DNA from: Myxococcus guangdongensis
GTDB lineage: Bacteria > Myxococcota > Myxococcia > Myxococcales > Myxococcaceae
DNA: 64,000 nt
Assembly (NCBI RefSeq): GCF_024198255.1
Contig: NZ_JAJVKW010000002.1
Coordinates: 372,001-436,000, forward strand
Reading direction: 5' to 3'
The notes under the pieces are model-generated. The model did no database searches, was not told the DNA's origin, and saw only the letters and a list, made by a program, of their open reading frames with translations. Shown one piece after another: positions 1 through 9,057 of the stretch. Made by a program: the position numbers and the translations under genes. How positions within the stretch are numbered: position 1 is the first letter of the stretch; every line of letters starts with the position of its first letter.

Positions 1-147
1 CCAACCAATCCACAGACCGCCGGAGCGCTCATGGGGTCGTCGAAGGCCCGTGGCCAGCCCGCCGGAGCTGCGCACCACGGCGACGCTGTCCTTCTCCACC
101 TTGACGGTGACAGGGAGACGATTGGAGACGAGCAGGAGTCGAGGCAT
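1..147 (-). CDS. otsA: Trehalose-6-phosphate synthase, N-terminal fragment (runs off left edge)
   Basis: Only the first 49 codons lie in the window. The translation begins MPRLLLVSNRLPVTV, contains SSGGLATGL and reaches GLWIGW at the edge. These are the N-terminal hallmarks of GT20 trehalose-6-phosphate synthases, which join UDP-glucose and glucose-6-phosphate in the cytoplasm: the SNRLPV strand, the glycine loop that contacts phosphate, and the W-I-G-W strand. GAGG lies seven bases before the ATG. The start is only 14 bases past the stop of the upstream membrane-protein gene, so the two are probably co-transcribed. Whether an OtsB phosphatase domain is fused at the C-terminus cannot be seen. 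Confidence 0.85.
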   Translation of the reverse strand, partial: MPRLLLVSNRLPVTVKVEKDSVAVVRSSGGLATGLRRPHERSGGLWIGW

Positions 148-161
148 AGAGCCTCAAACCC

Positions 162-1310
162 TTATTCACTCCCTCCACGAATGGCCATCGTCGATTCGCG
201 CGAGGTGGCGATTGTTGGACCCTCGTGTGTCGCGCGAGGGGCCCAGCCGAGTCGCGAGAGCAACGCGGGCTCGCGTCCCGGTTTCCAGATGAACGCGTCC
301 AGCACGTAGTGCGTGGCCTGCGGCAGCGCGAGCAGCGGCACCACCAGCGCGAGCAGGTCCGGTGACAGTCCCCACCCGGCGCCACCGAAGAGCCCGGTGC
401 GCTCGTGCCAGATGAAGCGGTCCCACAAGAGCTCTTCCGCGAACGCCAGCGCCACGAGGAACAGGAGGAAGCCCGGCAGGCCCGCGCGGAGGATGGAGCT
501 CGCGACGCCGAAGTCCCCTTCCCCATCGCGGCCACGCGCGTAGCGGAACAGGAGCGCGAAGTACGGCACGCCGTGCAGCACGACGTTCATCACCGTGAAG
601 GTGAAGTCGTCACGCGCGAGGACGATGCCGCCGAACCACGTCACCCACGTGGCGCCGATGAGCAACACCTTGCCCAGCTGGAGTCCCTCGCCACGCACCA
701 CACGAGCGAGCTGGAAACAGGCCCAGGTGAGGAGCACGCCCGCGTGCAGCGCCAGCGCCACGGTGCCGAGCCACGAGGGCAGGCCGGGGAGGAAGTCGCC
801 TTCGACGAACCACCAGAACGCGCGCGGCAGGTTCGCGTGCCACCACACCACGGGGCCCACGGTGGCGGCGTAGATGGCGGCGGCGTCGAGTCGACGCTCG
901 AGGTCCGAGGCGCGGGCCTTGCGCGTGTAGAGCGCCACCCAGCCGTACTGCTGGCGGACGAAGTGGAACAGCGCGACGTAGGCGAACAGGGTCCAGAACA
1001 CGCCCGCGGAGATTTGATGCGCCAGCACGCCGACGACCCAGGCGACCAGGGGAGCACCCAGGTAGAGGCCGGGGCGCTCACGCAGCTGGCCCGGGTCCAG
1101 GTAGGTACGGAACAACGTGGACCACACGTGGGCCACGTCCACGCAGACGACGAGCAAGAGCCACGCCCACGGGGGCGTGTCACCCGCGGCACCGAGCCAC
1201 GGCGCGGCGAGCACGAGGGCCACGGACACGAGGGCACTGCCAGCGAACACGGCGAGGTCCACGCGCGGACCGAACAGCCAGCTCTGAGAAGGCGCGAGGA
1301 AGCGAGGCAT
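162..1310 (-). CDS. Polytopic integral membrane protein of unknown function
   Basis: The 382-residue product has about nine to ten hydrophobic segments spread along its length (for example near residues 17-40, 48-70, 83-125, 195-215 and 285-305) and no signal peptide beyond the first segment. Histidines and charged residues lie inside or beside the helices (DVAHVW, LFHFVRQQYG, LHGVPYF, ATHYVLD). This pattern is compatible with a metal or cofactor site in the membrane, but no named family is certain. The C-terminal 40 residues are soluble and rich in Thr, Ser and Gly. It directly precedes the otsA-like gene, so a role in osmotic or developmental physiology is possible but inferred only from position. 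Confidence 0.75.
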   Translation of the reverse strand: MPRFLAPSQSWLFGPRVDLAVFAGSALVSVALVLAAPWLGAAGDTPPWAWLLLVVCVDVAHVWSTLFRTYLDPGQLRERPGLYLGAPLVAWVVGVLAHQISAGVFWTLFAYVALFHFVRQQYGWVALYTRKARASDLERRLDAAAIYAATVGPVVWWHANLPRAFWWFVEGDFLPGLPSWLGTVALALHAGVLLTWACFQLARVVRGEGLQLGKVLLIGATWVTWFGGIVLARDDFTFTVMNVVLHGVPYFALLFRYARGRDGEGDFGVASSILRAGLPGFLLFLVALAFAEELLWDRFIWHERTGLFGGAGWGLSPDLLALVVPLLALPQATHYVLDAFIWKPGREPALLSRLGWAPRATHEGPTIATSRESTMAIRGGSE

Positions 1311-1613
1311 CCGGACCGTGAGGCTACCAGCCTCGCGAAGCGGTTGGGTGGAGAGGCTCGGCTCCTACGTGAGGACACGAGGAAGCGAGGTGTCCAGGCC
1401 ACATCCCCACGGTGTGGAGCTTCCACGTGGGCACGTCGCGGAACAGGGCATCTGACCGACTCGCCCCGGGCACCCACACGCGAGCCCGCGCGCCCTCATC
1501 GGAGGCGGGTATTCAGTCCACACCCGCCCAAGCTCGACCGGACGAGGAGCGGGTGAAATCGCAGGCGCGACAGGCCTCTCAAGGGGACATCTCGCCACGA
1601 GGCAGTCCGTCCA

Positions 1614-1694
1614 GCCGGGCCGTGAACTGGCGGGAGACCCCGGCAGGGTGCCCGGCCCCCACCGCGATTCAGCCCGAGCCGGGCCGTGAAGTGG
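1614..1694. repeat. Imperfect 17-bp direct repeat in the 458-bp gap between divergent genes
   Basis: GCCGGGCCGTGAACTGG at 1614-1630 recurs at 1678-1694 with one mismatch, 64 bases later. The gap from 1311 to 1768 separates a leftward membrane-protein gene from the rightward kinase/regulator pair and must hold both promoters. Apart from this repeat I see no gene, no clear -35/-10 pair and no convincing sigma-54 (-24/-12) element in it. The repeat could be a paired regulator site or chance similarity in GC-rich DNA. Confidence 0.3.
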
Positions 1695-1768
1695 AGGGGC
1701 TTGCAAGCGAGGCGCGGCTCCCGCGTAGTGCGCCTGTCGACCTCGTTCCCGAATCTTCCACCTCCGCC

Positions 1769-2976
1769 ATGTCCTCCACGCCCCCGCCCCCTCGCTTCCG
1801 TCGTCGGCTGCTGGCGGTGATGCTCCTGGCGGGACTCGTGCCCCTGGTCTTGCTCGGCGTGGTGGCGCAGGGCGTCCTGGAGCGCGTGCTGTCCGTCTCC
1901 GTCGCGCCCGTGGAGGCCGTGCTGGACGGCGTGTCCTCGAGCCTGGAGCGACAAGGGCTCTCGCGCGATGCACTGGACGAGGCGCGGCTGAACCTCGCGC
2001 AGGCGGAGCTGACCCGGCGGGCCCTGGCGCGCCGTGTCCCCGCGTTCATCACCGGGCTCGTGTTCGTCTCGGGCTGCGTGCTCGCCCTGGCCGCCGTGCT
2101 GCTCGGCCGCACGCTGACGAAGCCCGTGACGACGTTGACCGAGGGCATGTGGGCCTATGCGCGCGGCGACCTGTCCGTGCGCCTGCCCACCGTCGACCCG
2201 CCGCGCGATGAGCTCCAGTTCCTCCTCGGCCAGTTCAATCGGATGGGACAGGAGCTGGTCGCACAACGCGAGCGCGCGAAGTCCGCCGAGCAGATCGCCG
2301 CGTGGCAGGACGTGGCGCGCGCCTTGGCCCATGAGCTGAAGAATCCGCTCACCGCGATGAAGCTCTCGCTCGCGCGGCTGTCGCGCTCGGACCCGGCGTC
2401 TCCCGCGGACGCCACGCGCATCTCCGAGTCCGTGGCGCTGCTCCAGGAAGAGGTGGAGCTGCTCATGCGCATGACCCAGAGCTTCTCCACCTTCGCGAGA
2501 CTGCCCGCGCCGCACTTCCAGGATGTGCCGCTGCGGCCGCTGCTCTCCGAGGTCTGCTCGCTGTACGCGCGGACCTCCGCCGTCCCCGTGGAGCTCGTCC
2601 CCGGCCCCGAGGTCTCCCTGCGTGCGGACCCGGACGGACTGCGTCGACTCTTCGGCAACCTCGTGAAGAACGCCACCGAGGCATCGCTCGAGGGAGCGCC
2701 TCCGGTGCGCGTCCGCGCGGAGCCGCTCGCCACCGGAGGCGTGCGCGTCACCGTGGCGGATGGAGGCAGCGGCGTCCCCGGCGTGCTCGAGGGTGCGGCG
2801 CTCACGCGTGGGCTCTTCAGCACGAAGCCCGAGGGCAGCGGGCTCGGGCTCCCCATCTCGCAGAAAATCACGCACGAGCACGGCGGACAGCTTCGACTGG
2901 AGCCCGCGCCGGGAGGCGGTACGCTCGCCAGCGTGGAGCTTCCCCTCGTGCCTCCACCGCCCCAGGTGTCCACGTC

Positions 2977-2980
<4 letters not shown>
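1769..2980 (+). CDS. Membrane sensor histidine kinase (HAMP, NtrB/NtrY-like)
   Basis: The 403-residue kinase has transmembrane helices near residues 13-35 and 91-113, bracketing a short extracytoplasmic segment of about 55 residues. A HAMP domain spans about 114-165. The phosphoacceptor box is ALAHELKNPLTAMK (His188), followed by an N-box LFGNLVKNATEAS and the ATP-lid motif GSGLGLPI. The ATG before SSTPPPP was chosen because it puts the first helix at the N-terminus; the frame stays open far upstream and no good Shine-Dalgarno is visible. It overlaps the next gene by four bases (ATGA), so it is almost certainly the cognate kinase of that sigma-54 activator. The signal sensed is unknown. Confidence 0.93.
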
Positions 2981-4329
<1,349 letters not shown>

Positions 4330-4330
4330 G

Positions 4331-4349
4331 CGCGGCTCACGGAGCCGCG
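4331..4349. terminator. Bidirectional hairpin between convergent genes
   Basis: CGCGGCTC, loop ACG, GAGCCGCG forms a perfect 8-bp stem immediately after the response-regulator stop and overlapping the stop codon of the convergent DUF4440 gene. There is no U-tract on either side, so intrinsic termination is inferred from position and stem strength alone. Confidence 0.5.
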
Positions 4350-4873
4350 GGCCGCGGCTTCACGTCCGTGTTCTGCCCCGCCACGACGCGCCACGCCCCG
4401 TCCCCCGAGCGCTGCATCACGTAGCGCATCTGCGTCCTCAAGATTCCAGGCTCGGTGTTCTGCACGCCCGGAGGAAGGCCCGGATGGCCCGTCACCTCGT
4501 GCGTCGTGTCCACCACGGCCACGTCGTCGCCAACGAAGGAGATACGGCGCACCGTCACCTTGCTCTGGCTGCCCTTGAAGAGCGACTCGAAGATGGCCGC
4601 GTGGCGCTCCTGAATCTGCTCCTTCCCCGCGTACAGCGTCCCGACGATGTTGATGAAGTCCGCGTCGGGCGCGAAGTCCTGGGACCACGCCACCGCATCC
4701 TGGCGATTCCACGCCGCCGTCTGCGCGTCCACCTGCTCACGAATCCGCTGCTCGTCCCGCGCGTGGTCCACGTGAGAACACGCCAGGGGGAACACCCACC
4801 ACGCGCACGCAGCTATCACCCAAGACCTTCGGGCGGTGTTGATGGCCAGTTCGGGGAGCGGGTCAGCGAGCAT
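4337..4873 (-). CDS. SgcJ/EcaC-like (DUF4440, NTF2 fold) predicted lipoprotein
   Basis: The 178-residue product has an N-terminal hydrophobic segment (SWVIAACAWWVFPLACS) ending in a plausible lipobox, so it is probably exported and lipidated. The body matches the SgcJ/EcaC group of the NTF2-like superfamily: an N-terminal amphipathic helix with AWNRQDAVAWSQDFAPDADFINIVG, a GKEQIQERH segment, then alternating strands ending RYVMQRSGDGAWRVVAGQNT. Members form cone-shaped barrels that bind small hydrophobic ligands; most have no proven reaction. The ATG start has no strong ribosome site, and alternatives in frame are absent. It is transcribed convergently with the sigma-54 regulator. Confidence 0.8.
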   Translation of the reverse strand: MLADPLPELAINTARRSWVIAACAWWVFPLACSHVDHARDEQRIREQVDAQTAAWNRQDAVAWSQDFAPDADFINIVGTLYAGKEQIQERHAAIFESLFKGSQSKVTVRRISFVGDDVAVVDTTHEVTGHPGLPPGVQNTEPGILRTQMRYVMQRSGDGAWRVVAGQNTDVKPRPAAP

Positions 4874-4915
4874 CGGAGGGTTCTCGGGGGTGGGAGGAGG
4901 CCTTGGGTTGCCATT

Positions 4916-5494
4916 CTATCCCCCATTGGGGCCCGTCACTCGTTCAAACGACACTCCCAGGTTCCCTACTCCTTCGAGTGCGTTCTTGATGTCTTCCGAA
5001 ACAACGAGCGCGACCTTGAACTTCTTCAACCGGAAGACCTGGGCGCCCTCGGACTTCGAGGGGTCGATGCGAAGCCCGTAGATCCAGTTGTACTCCCCTT
5101 CAAATCCAGGGGGATGGTCGTCGTAATGATGCACCTCGCTGCACCGTGCCTCGTCTATGGCATCGATGACCTTGGTTGCATTGACAACGAAGTACCGTTC
5201 GGGCTCCCCCTCTATTGACACCTCAAGGAGCTGGACGTCCTCTGGAGCCAGTGTTCGGAAGACATTCGCGACGGCATCGCTGACGATGGGCGCTGCTTCA
5301 ATCACAGAAAAGACGAACGCTCTTCTCCTACCGGGATGTGCGATGCGGGCCTTGAGAGGTCCAAGGTCTGGAAGCACGCGGCCATCCGCGAACATCCAAG
5401 GCTCGTCAAAGGCCTCACCAGAATCCCGCGTCGGCGTTTCCAGCAGCCACCGGGGCACATCTCCAAGCTCCACCGAATAGAAATGGCGCTCCAC
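4916..5494 (-). CDS. Imm11 (DUF1629)-family predicted immunity protein
   Basis: The 192-residue soluble protein resembles the Imm11/DUF1629 family: it starts MERHFYSVELGDVPRW, has a central DEPWMFADGRVLPD segment, and near the end RLKKFKVALVVSEDIKNALE. Imm11 proteins are encoded beside polymorphic toxins in proteobacteria. Here the gene begins with GTG just one base after the stop of the SitA5-like toxin gene (TGA-G-GTG), the usual toxin-then-immunity order, so it is read as the protective partner. There is no signal peptide, in keeping with neutralising a toxin that acts in the cytoplasm. Family assignment is from recalled motifs, not a search. Confidence 0.75.
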   Translation of the reverse strand: MERHFYSVELGDVPRWLLETPTRDSGEAFDEPWMFADGRVLPDLGPLKARIAHPGRRRAFVFSVIEAAPIVSDAVANVFRTLAPEDVQLLEVSIEGEPERYFVVNATKVIDAIDEARCSEVHHYDDHPPGFEGEYNWIYGLRIDPSKSEGAQVFRLKKFKVALVVSEDIKNALEGVGNLGVSFERVTGPNGG

Positions 5495-5495
5495 C

Positions 5496-6797
5496 TCACC
5501 CCTCCACCTTCACAATGAAGCTCCGCAAGTCGGAGCCCTGCGTCAGAAGCTCGTTGGCTATCTTCGCAAGTTCCTTCGTCAAACCGGCCCGGCATGCCTC
5601 CGTGGTTCGGCAGCGCGAAACCGAAAGCTCGAGGCGCCGGATTACCGCGCGGTGATACAGCTCAGGGTGAGGCCCCTCGTGGCCATTGAGCCGTACTTTA
5701 TTCGCCACGTCCTCAAGTGACATGCCTGCCTTCTCGAATATCTTCAGGCACTGAGGCGTCCACGGGCCCCCTGTTACATCCGAAATCGGGTTCTTGTTGG
5801 TGCAGATGTGGTGAACAGGCCCGACCTCGTCACCGGGAATCCGCCCATCCGAGTACATCGCCAGGGCAGCGGCTGCTCCAGGCGCCAGCGCGACATGGAG
5901 CACGCCGGCAGCGGGAAGCGCCATCGACGTCACACCGCCACTCATCGCCGCTCCGAGCTGGAACCCCGATTCAGCCCGCGCTCGAACCACGGCCTGCGAG
6001 AAGCCAGGGAGCTTCGGCCCTTGAGCTGCCATGGCGTTCTTGCCGCCCAGCGCCGCCATGACGACGAGCACCAAGACGCGCGTGCCGTTCGTCCCCAGCA
6101 CCCGCCCGAACCGATGCCCAATGTCCTGCAACTCGATGACGCTCGTTGCCCTCTCCGCGTCGTCCCACAACCTCACGAAGCCCCGGCCGATCTCCCAGAC
6201 CGGCAGCACGCCCAGGTAGGCCACCATCGCCGCCGTCAACGCCACCGCGATGACCTTCGTGATGGGCTCAGGAAGGGCCATCGTGAGGAGCACTGTCAAC
6301 GCAGCCGATGTCAGCATGGCCTTGAGCGCCGCTGGGTTCAGCACTTTGCCGACCTCCGCCTCGACGCTCTCCCACACGGTATCGAGCGAGAACGACAGCG
6401 CCATCAACGTCCGGTCCCTGCGGGAGAAGGTCAGCCCCGTTGCCCCAACGAGGGTCAGGCACTCATCGCCCTCAGGGCAGATGCGCCCGTACAGCGACTC
6501 GGGTGAGCCTCCATGGCCTGAGTCGACAATGCCCTTCGAGGACGCGAGCAGCGTCCTGGACCGCACCCAACCTCGTTGGTCGGCCTCGTCAGCTTCGCGA
6601 AAGGCGACGTCCATCCGAAGGTCGAGGATGAGCGCCGTGAGGGCGGACTTGAACGCGTCCTCGGAGACCTCGACCGGGTCGACGTCCACGGACTCGTGGA
6701 CGACCCGCTGGCCGTTCCCTGTGTCGAGATGGACGACACGGTGGGTCGCACAACCGGCCATGAGCAGCAGCAGCGGGAGCATCCCAACCCACTTCAT
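5496..6797 (-). CDS. SitA5-like polymorphic toxin lipoprotein with C-terminal AHH/HNH-type nuclease domain
   Basis: The 433-residue product starts with a type II signal (LLLLMAGC, lipidated Cys16). A central hydrophobic segment of about 50 residues (153-203) follows, and the C-terminal region 325-385 reads VHHICTNKN, then GGPWTPQCLKIFEKAGMSL and NGHEGPHPELYH. The His329-His330 pair and the downstream Asn/His cluster match AHH-type HNH/endonuclease VII toxins. Myxococcus SitA lipoproteins with such C-termini are passed between siblings by TraA-dependent outer-membrane exchange and kill cells lacking immunity. The next gene encodes an Imm11 protein. No SitB-like gene is present upstream. The start has GGGGG upstream, and a 13-bp palindrome (6834-6846) lies 36 bases before it. 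Confidence 0.8.
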   Translation of the reverse strand: MKWVGMLPLLLLMAGCATHRVVHLDTGNGQRVVHESVDVDPVEVSEDAFKSALTALILDLRMDVAFREADEADQRGWVRSRTLLASSKGIVDSGHGGSPESLYGRICPEGDECLTLVGATGLTFSRRDRTLMALSFSLDTVWESVEAEVGKVLNPAALKAMLTSAALTVLLTMALPEPITKVIAVALTAAMVAYLGVLPVWEIGRGFVRLWDDAERATSVIELQDIGHRFGRVLGTNGTRVLVLVVMAALGGKNAMAAQGPKLPGFSQAVVRARAESGFQLGAAMSGGVTSMALPAAGVLHVALAPGAAAALAMYSDGRIPGDEVGPVHHICTNKNPISDVTGGPWTPQCLKIFEKAGMSLEDVANKVRLNGHEGPHPELYHRAVIRRLELSVSRCRTTEACRAGLTKELAKIANELLTQGSDLRSFIVKVEG

Positions 6798-6833
6798 GGA
6801 ATCCCCCGAAGGTGAACCTCCTGAAATCCAGGG

Positions 6834-6846
6834 AGGATGGCATCCT
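6834..6846. promoter_or_regulatory. Small palindrome upstream of the toxin gene
   Basis: AGGATG-G-CATCCT is a perfect 13-bp palindrome in the 228-bp gap between the toxin gene and the divergent module at 7026. Its location 36 bases before the toxin ATG would suit an operator. It is short, so chance cannot be excluded. Nothing else is recognisable in this gap. Confidence 0.25.
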
Positions 6847-7025
6847 GGTTCCAGTGTCCAGCAACTTCAATGGGATAAGAGACGCACCCGCCTTTCGAGG
6901 ACAGCCTCCTGCATCGCGGGAACCACACGTCCCGTGCGACTCCCAGTGGGCAGGAAACCCAGGAAGCCCCGGAGCGATAATCCCATGCGGCCAGCCCCAG
7001 GCCGCTTCACAGGAAGAGTCGCCCC

Positions 7026-8483
7026 ATGTCGAGCCGCATCGGCCGCCCCACCTTCGTTCCCACCGCGCAGACGGGCCTCACCCCGGAGCGCGAGCGAGCG
7101 GCCCGAGCCACTGGCGACAAGTCCTCCCAGGCTCGCGGCCAGGTCGACCAGTTCGAGTCGCGCACGGCCCGCCCCAGCGCGTCCCTCCTGGGCGGCGCGC
7201 TCCCGACAGCGGCGGCGGTGGCCCTGCCCTCCAAGGCCTCGGACATCCAGCCCCAGCTCCACGCGGCCACGGGGTACTCGGCGCACTTCGGCTCGGGCAA
7301 GCGCACCGCCACGGCGCACGTCGAGGGCCAGGGCCAGGTCAACCTGCCCACCGGCTCGGGGCGCGGTCCTTCGTTCCACGTGGAGGCGGGCAAGCCGCTG
7401 ACGGTGACGGCGGACCCGGCGCGCTTCTCGTCGCAGTACCAGAAGGTGGAGCTGGTGTGGCGAATGGTCCCCGGCGGCGCGGAGAACGTCGTCCCCATGT
7501 CGGACGGCACGCGCGATGCGCAGGGCCGGCTGAACCTCCAGCCGGGCACCTTCGACGTCCCCTCGGACGCGACGGGCCTGGTGCGCATCTCCTTCCGCAC
7601 CACGGACGCGTCGGGACGCACCAGCAACCAGTGGGACCCCAGCAGCGACGCCTCCATCGCCTCCGCCAAAGGCGCGACGGTGTCCTTCACCGACGACTTC
7701 CAGACGCAGGTGGACGGCACGCTGCGCGCGGGCGACTCGCTGCGGCTCGCGTATGACCAGGACCGGCTGAAGTCGCTTACGGGCGGCAAGACGCCCACCG
7801 AGGTCGTCGCCTGCGTCTCCTTCAACGGCGAGCCGCCGCTGGAGTTCCCGCTGGACCTGCAGGCACAGGCGGGCGGCAAGGGCGGCGCGTTCATGCCGTC
7901 GGTCCGCGTGCCCTTCGAGGCCACGGACGTGCAGGTCTGGTTCCGAGGCAAGGCGGACGACAACACGACGTGGGACTCCGCCAACGGGCAGAACTTCAAG
8001 TTCTCCGTGGGCGTCACGCGCGACGACGCGGAGCCGGGCTGGAAGAACGAACTCTTGCGCAGCAAGAGCTTCCCCAACCTCACCGCGGACAAGTTCGTGG
8101 GCATCGGCCCCGCGTCACAGCGTTACAACTGCATCGCATGGACGCTGGGCAACCGCAGCGAGTGGGTCTGGCCGGGCACACGCGTGGAGGACTTCGACAC
8201 GCTGTACGCGCAGCAGGGCTACAAGCCGCTCGACACCTTGGACCTGAGCCACGACCCCACGCTGGAGAAGGTGGTCATCTACGGGCGCAAGCCGGTGACG
8301 GGCAACGGTCCGCTCGAGGTGACGCACGGCGCGCTGATGGACGAGCAGGGCCGCTTCACGAGCAAGATTGGCACCCAGCCGCTCATCCGTCACGACAGCG
8401 CTGACGACCTCACCGGGCCTTCGTATGGTGCGCCCGTGCGAGTCTACGTGCGTCCCCGTCCGTCCCCGGTGAGCGTGTCATGA
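7026..8483 (+). CDS. Protein with C-terminal NCIAW Cys/His (DUF7689-like) domain
   Basis: The 485-residue product has no signal peptide. Residues 1-65 are low-complexity (Arg, Ala, Ser), 80-330 look like two beta-sandwich segments (FHVEAGKPLTV..., TLRAGDSLRLAY...), and 360-480 form a distinct domain: YNCIAWTLG (Cys369), WVWPG, GYKPLD, KVVIYGR, VTHGALM (His434), FTSKIG, IRHD (His456-Asp457) and SYGAPVRVYVRP. I recall this Cys/His domain as a widespread unannotated family, catalogued as DUF7689, usually followed by a small HPSFE-type gene as here. The Cys-His layout resembles papain/NlpC-like hydrolases, which is inference. It overlaps the next gene by four bases (ATGA). GGAAGAG precedes the start. 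Confidence 0.75.
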   Translation: MSSRIGRPTFVPTAQTGLTPERERAARATGDKSSQARGQVDQFESRTARPSASLLGGALPTAAAVALPSKASDIQPQLHAATGYSAHFGSGKRTATAHVEGQGQVNLPTGSGRGPSFHVEAGKPLTVTADPARFSSQYQKVELVWRMVPGGAENVVPMSDGTRDAQGRLNLQPGTFDVPSDATGLVRISFRTTDASGRTSNQWDPSSDASIASAKGATVSFTDDFQTQVDGTLRAGDSLRLAYDQDRLKSLTGGKTPTEVVACVSFNGEPPLEFPLDLQAQAGGKGGAFMPSVRVPFEATDVQVWFRGKADDNTTWDSANGQNFKFSVGVTRDDAEPGWKNELLRSKSFPNLTADKFVGIGPASQRYNCIAWTLGNRSEWVWPGTRVEDFDTLYAQQGYKPLDTLDLSHDPTLEKVVIYGRKPVTGNGPLEVTHGALMDEQGRFTSKIGTQPLIRHDSADDLTGPSYGAPVRVYVRPRPSPVSVS

Positions 8484-8791
8484 GCCCGTCCAGCGAGCGC
8501 TTCGACGCCCTGGCCGCAGAGTGGGAGCAACACTGCGAGGAGCACCGGGAGGCGTCCAACCCCTTCGTGTTCGTCCAGCACCCGTCCTTCGAGTCGCTGG
8601 TGGGGCTCGGGCGCGCGGCGGTGCCGCGCATCATCGAGCGCTATCGCCACGGCAGCGTCTTCTGGGGCGCGGCGCTGCGCCGCATCACCGGCGTCACGAC
8701 CTTCGGAGACGGCGTCGTGGGTGACCTGGAGGCGAACCGACGCGGCTGGCTGAAGTGGTGGGACGCGCACCAGACCGAGTTCCCGGGCTGA
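8480..8791 (+). CDS. Small partner protein of the NCIAW-domain gene (candidate immunity or regulator)
   Basis: The 103-residue acidic, helical protein reads FDALAAEWEQHCEEH, then HPSFESLVGLGRAAVPRIIERYRHGSVFWGAALRRITG and ends GWLKWWDAHQTEF. The central pattern (HPxF/Y..L.GLG..A.P.I...L.R....W..AL..ITG) belongs to a recurrent small family that I remember sitting beside NCIAW-domain genes in other bacteria. Its start is inside the stop of that gene (ATGA), so the two are translationally coupled. It has no signal peptide and no known catalytic motif. An immunity role or a complex subunit are both possible; no function is assigned. Confidence 0.8.
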   Translation: MSPSSERFDALAAEWEQHCEEHREASNPFVFVQHPSFESLVGLGRAAVPRIIERYRHGSVFWGAALRRITGVTTFGDGVVGDLEANRRGWLKWWDAHQTEFPG

Positions 8792-8932
8792 AGCAGGGCC
8801 CGACGAGGTGGGGACGACAGGCCCGAAGGCCGCCCCCCGCCTGACACACCCACGTCCTCCGACAGCGCGAGCCTCCTGGACCCGGAGTGCTCCCTCGGGA
8901 CACGTGCGAAGGTGCGCCGCAATCGCGGGGCG

Positions 8933-8983
8933 CGATGTCAGTATCACATCCGGATTCGACATCAGGATGTGCCCATGACATCG
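8933..8983. promoter_or_regulatory. Nested inverted repeat upstream of the Omp85-family gene
   Basis: CGATGTCA (8933-8940) pairs with TGACATCG (8976-8983), and inside it CACATCC (8945-8951) pairs with GGATGTG (8965-8971). Both 4-base spacers between the arms are equal, so the whole 51-bp element is symmetric around a 13-base centre. It lies 74 bases before the Omp85 start, in the 266-bp gap after the small partner gene. It could be a double operator or, as RNA, a 15-bp interrupted hairpin ending the upstream transcript. No U-tract follows. Confidence 0.5.
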
Positions 8984-9057
8984 ACACGGCTGGCCGGCCC
9001 TCGTCCTTTCAAGCACTTGTCACGACGCGGCGGCTGGAACGCAGCGTGCTTTGTCCC

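Noticed and set aside
8887..9057. Longer start for the Omp85-family gene
   Set aside because: The extra 57 residues lack a signal peptide at their beginning and include the nested inverted repeat; the ATG at 9058 places a good signal peptide first.
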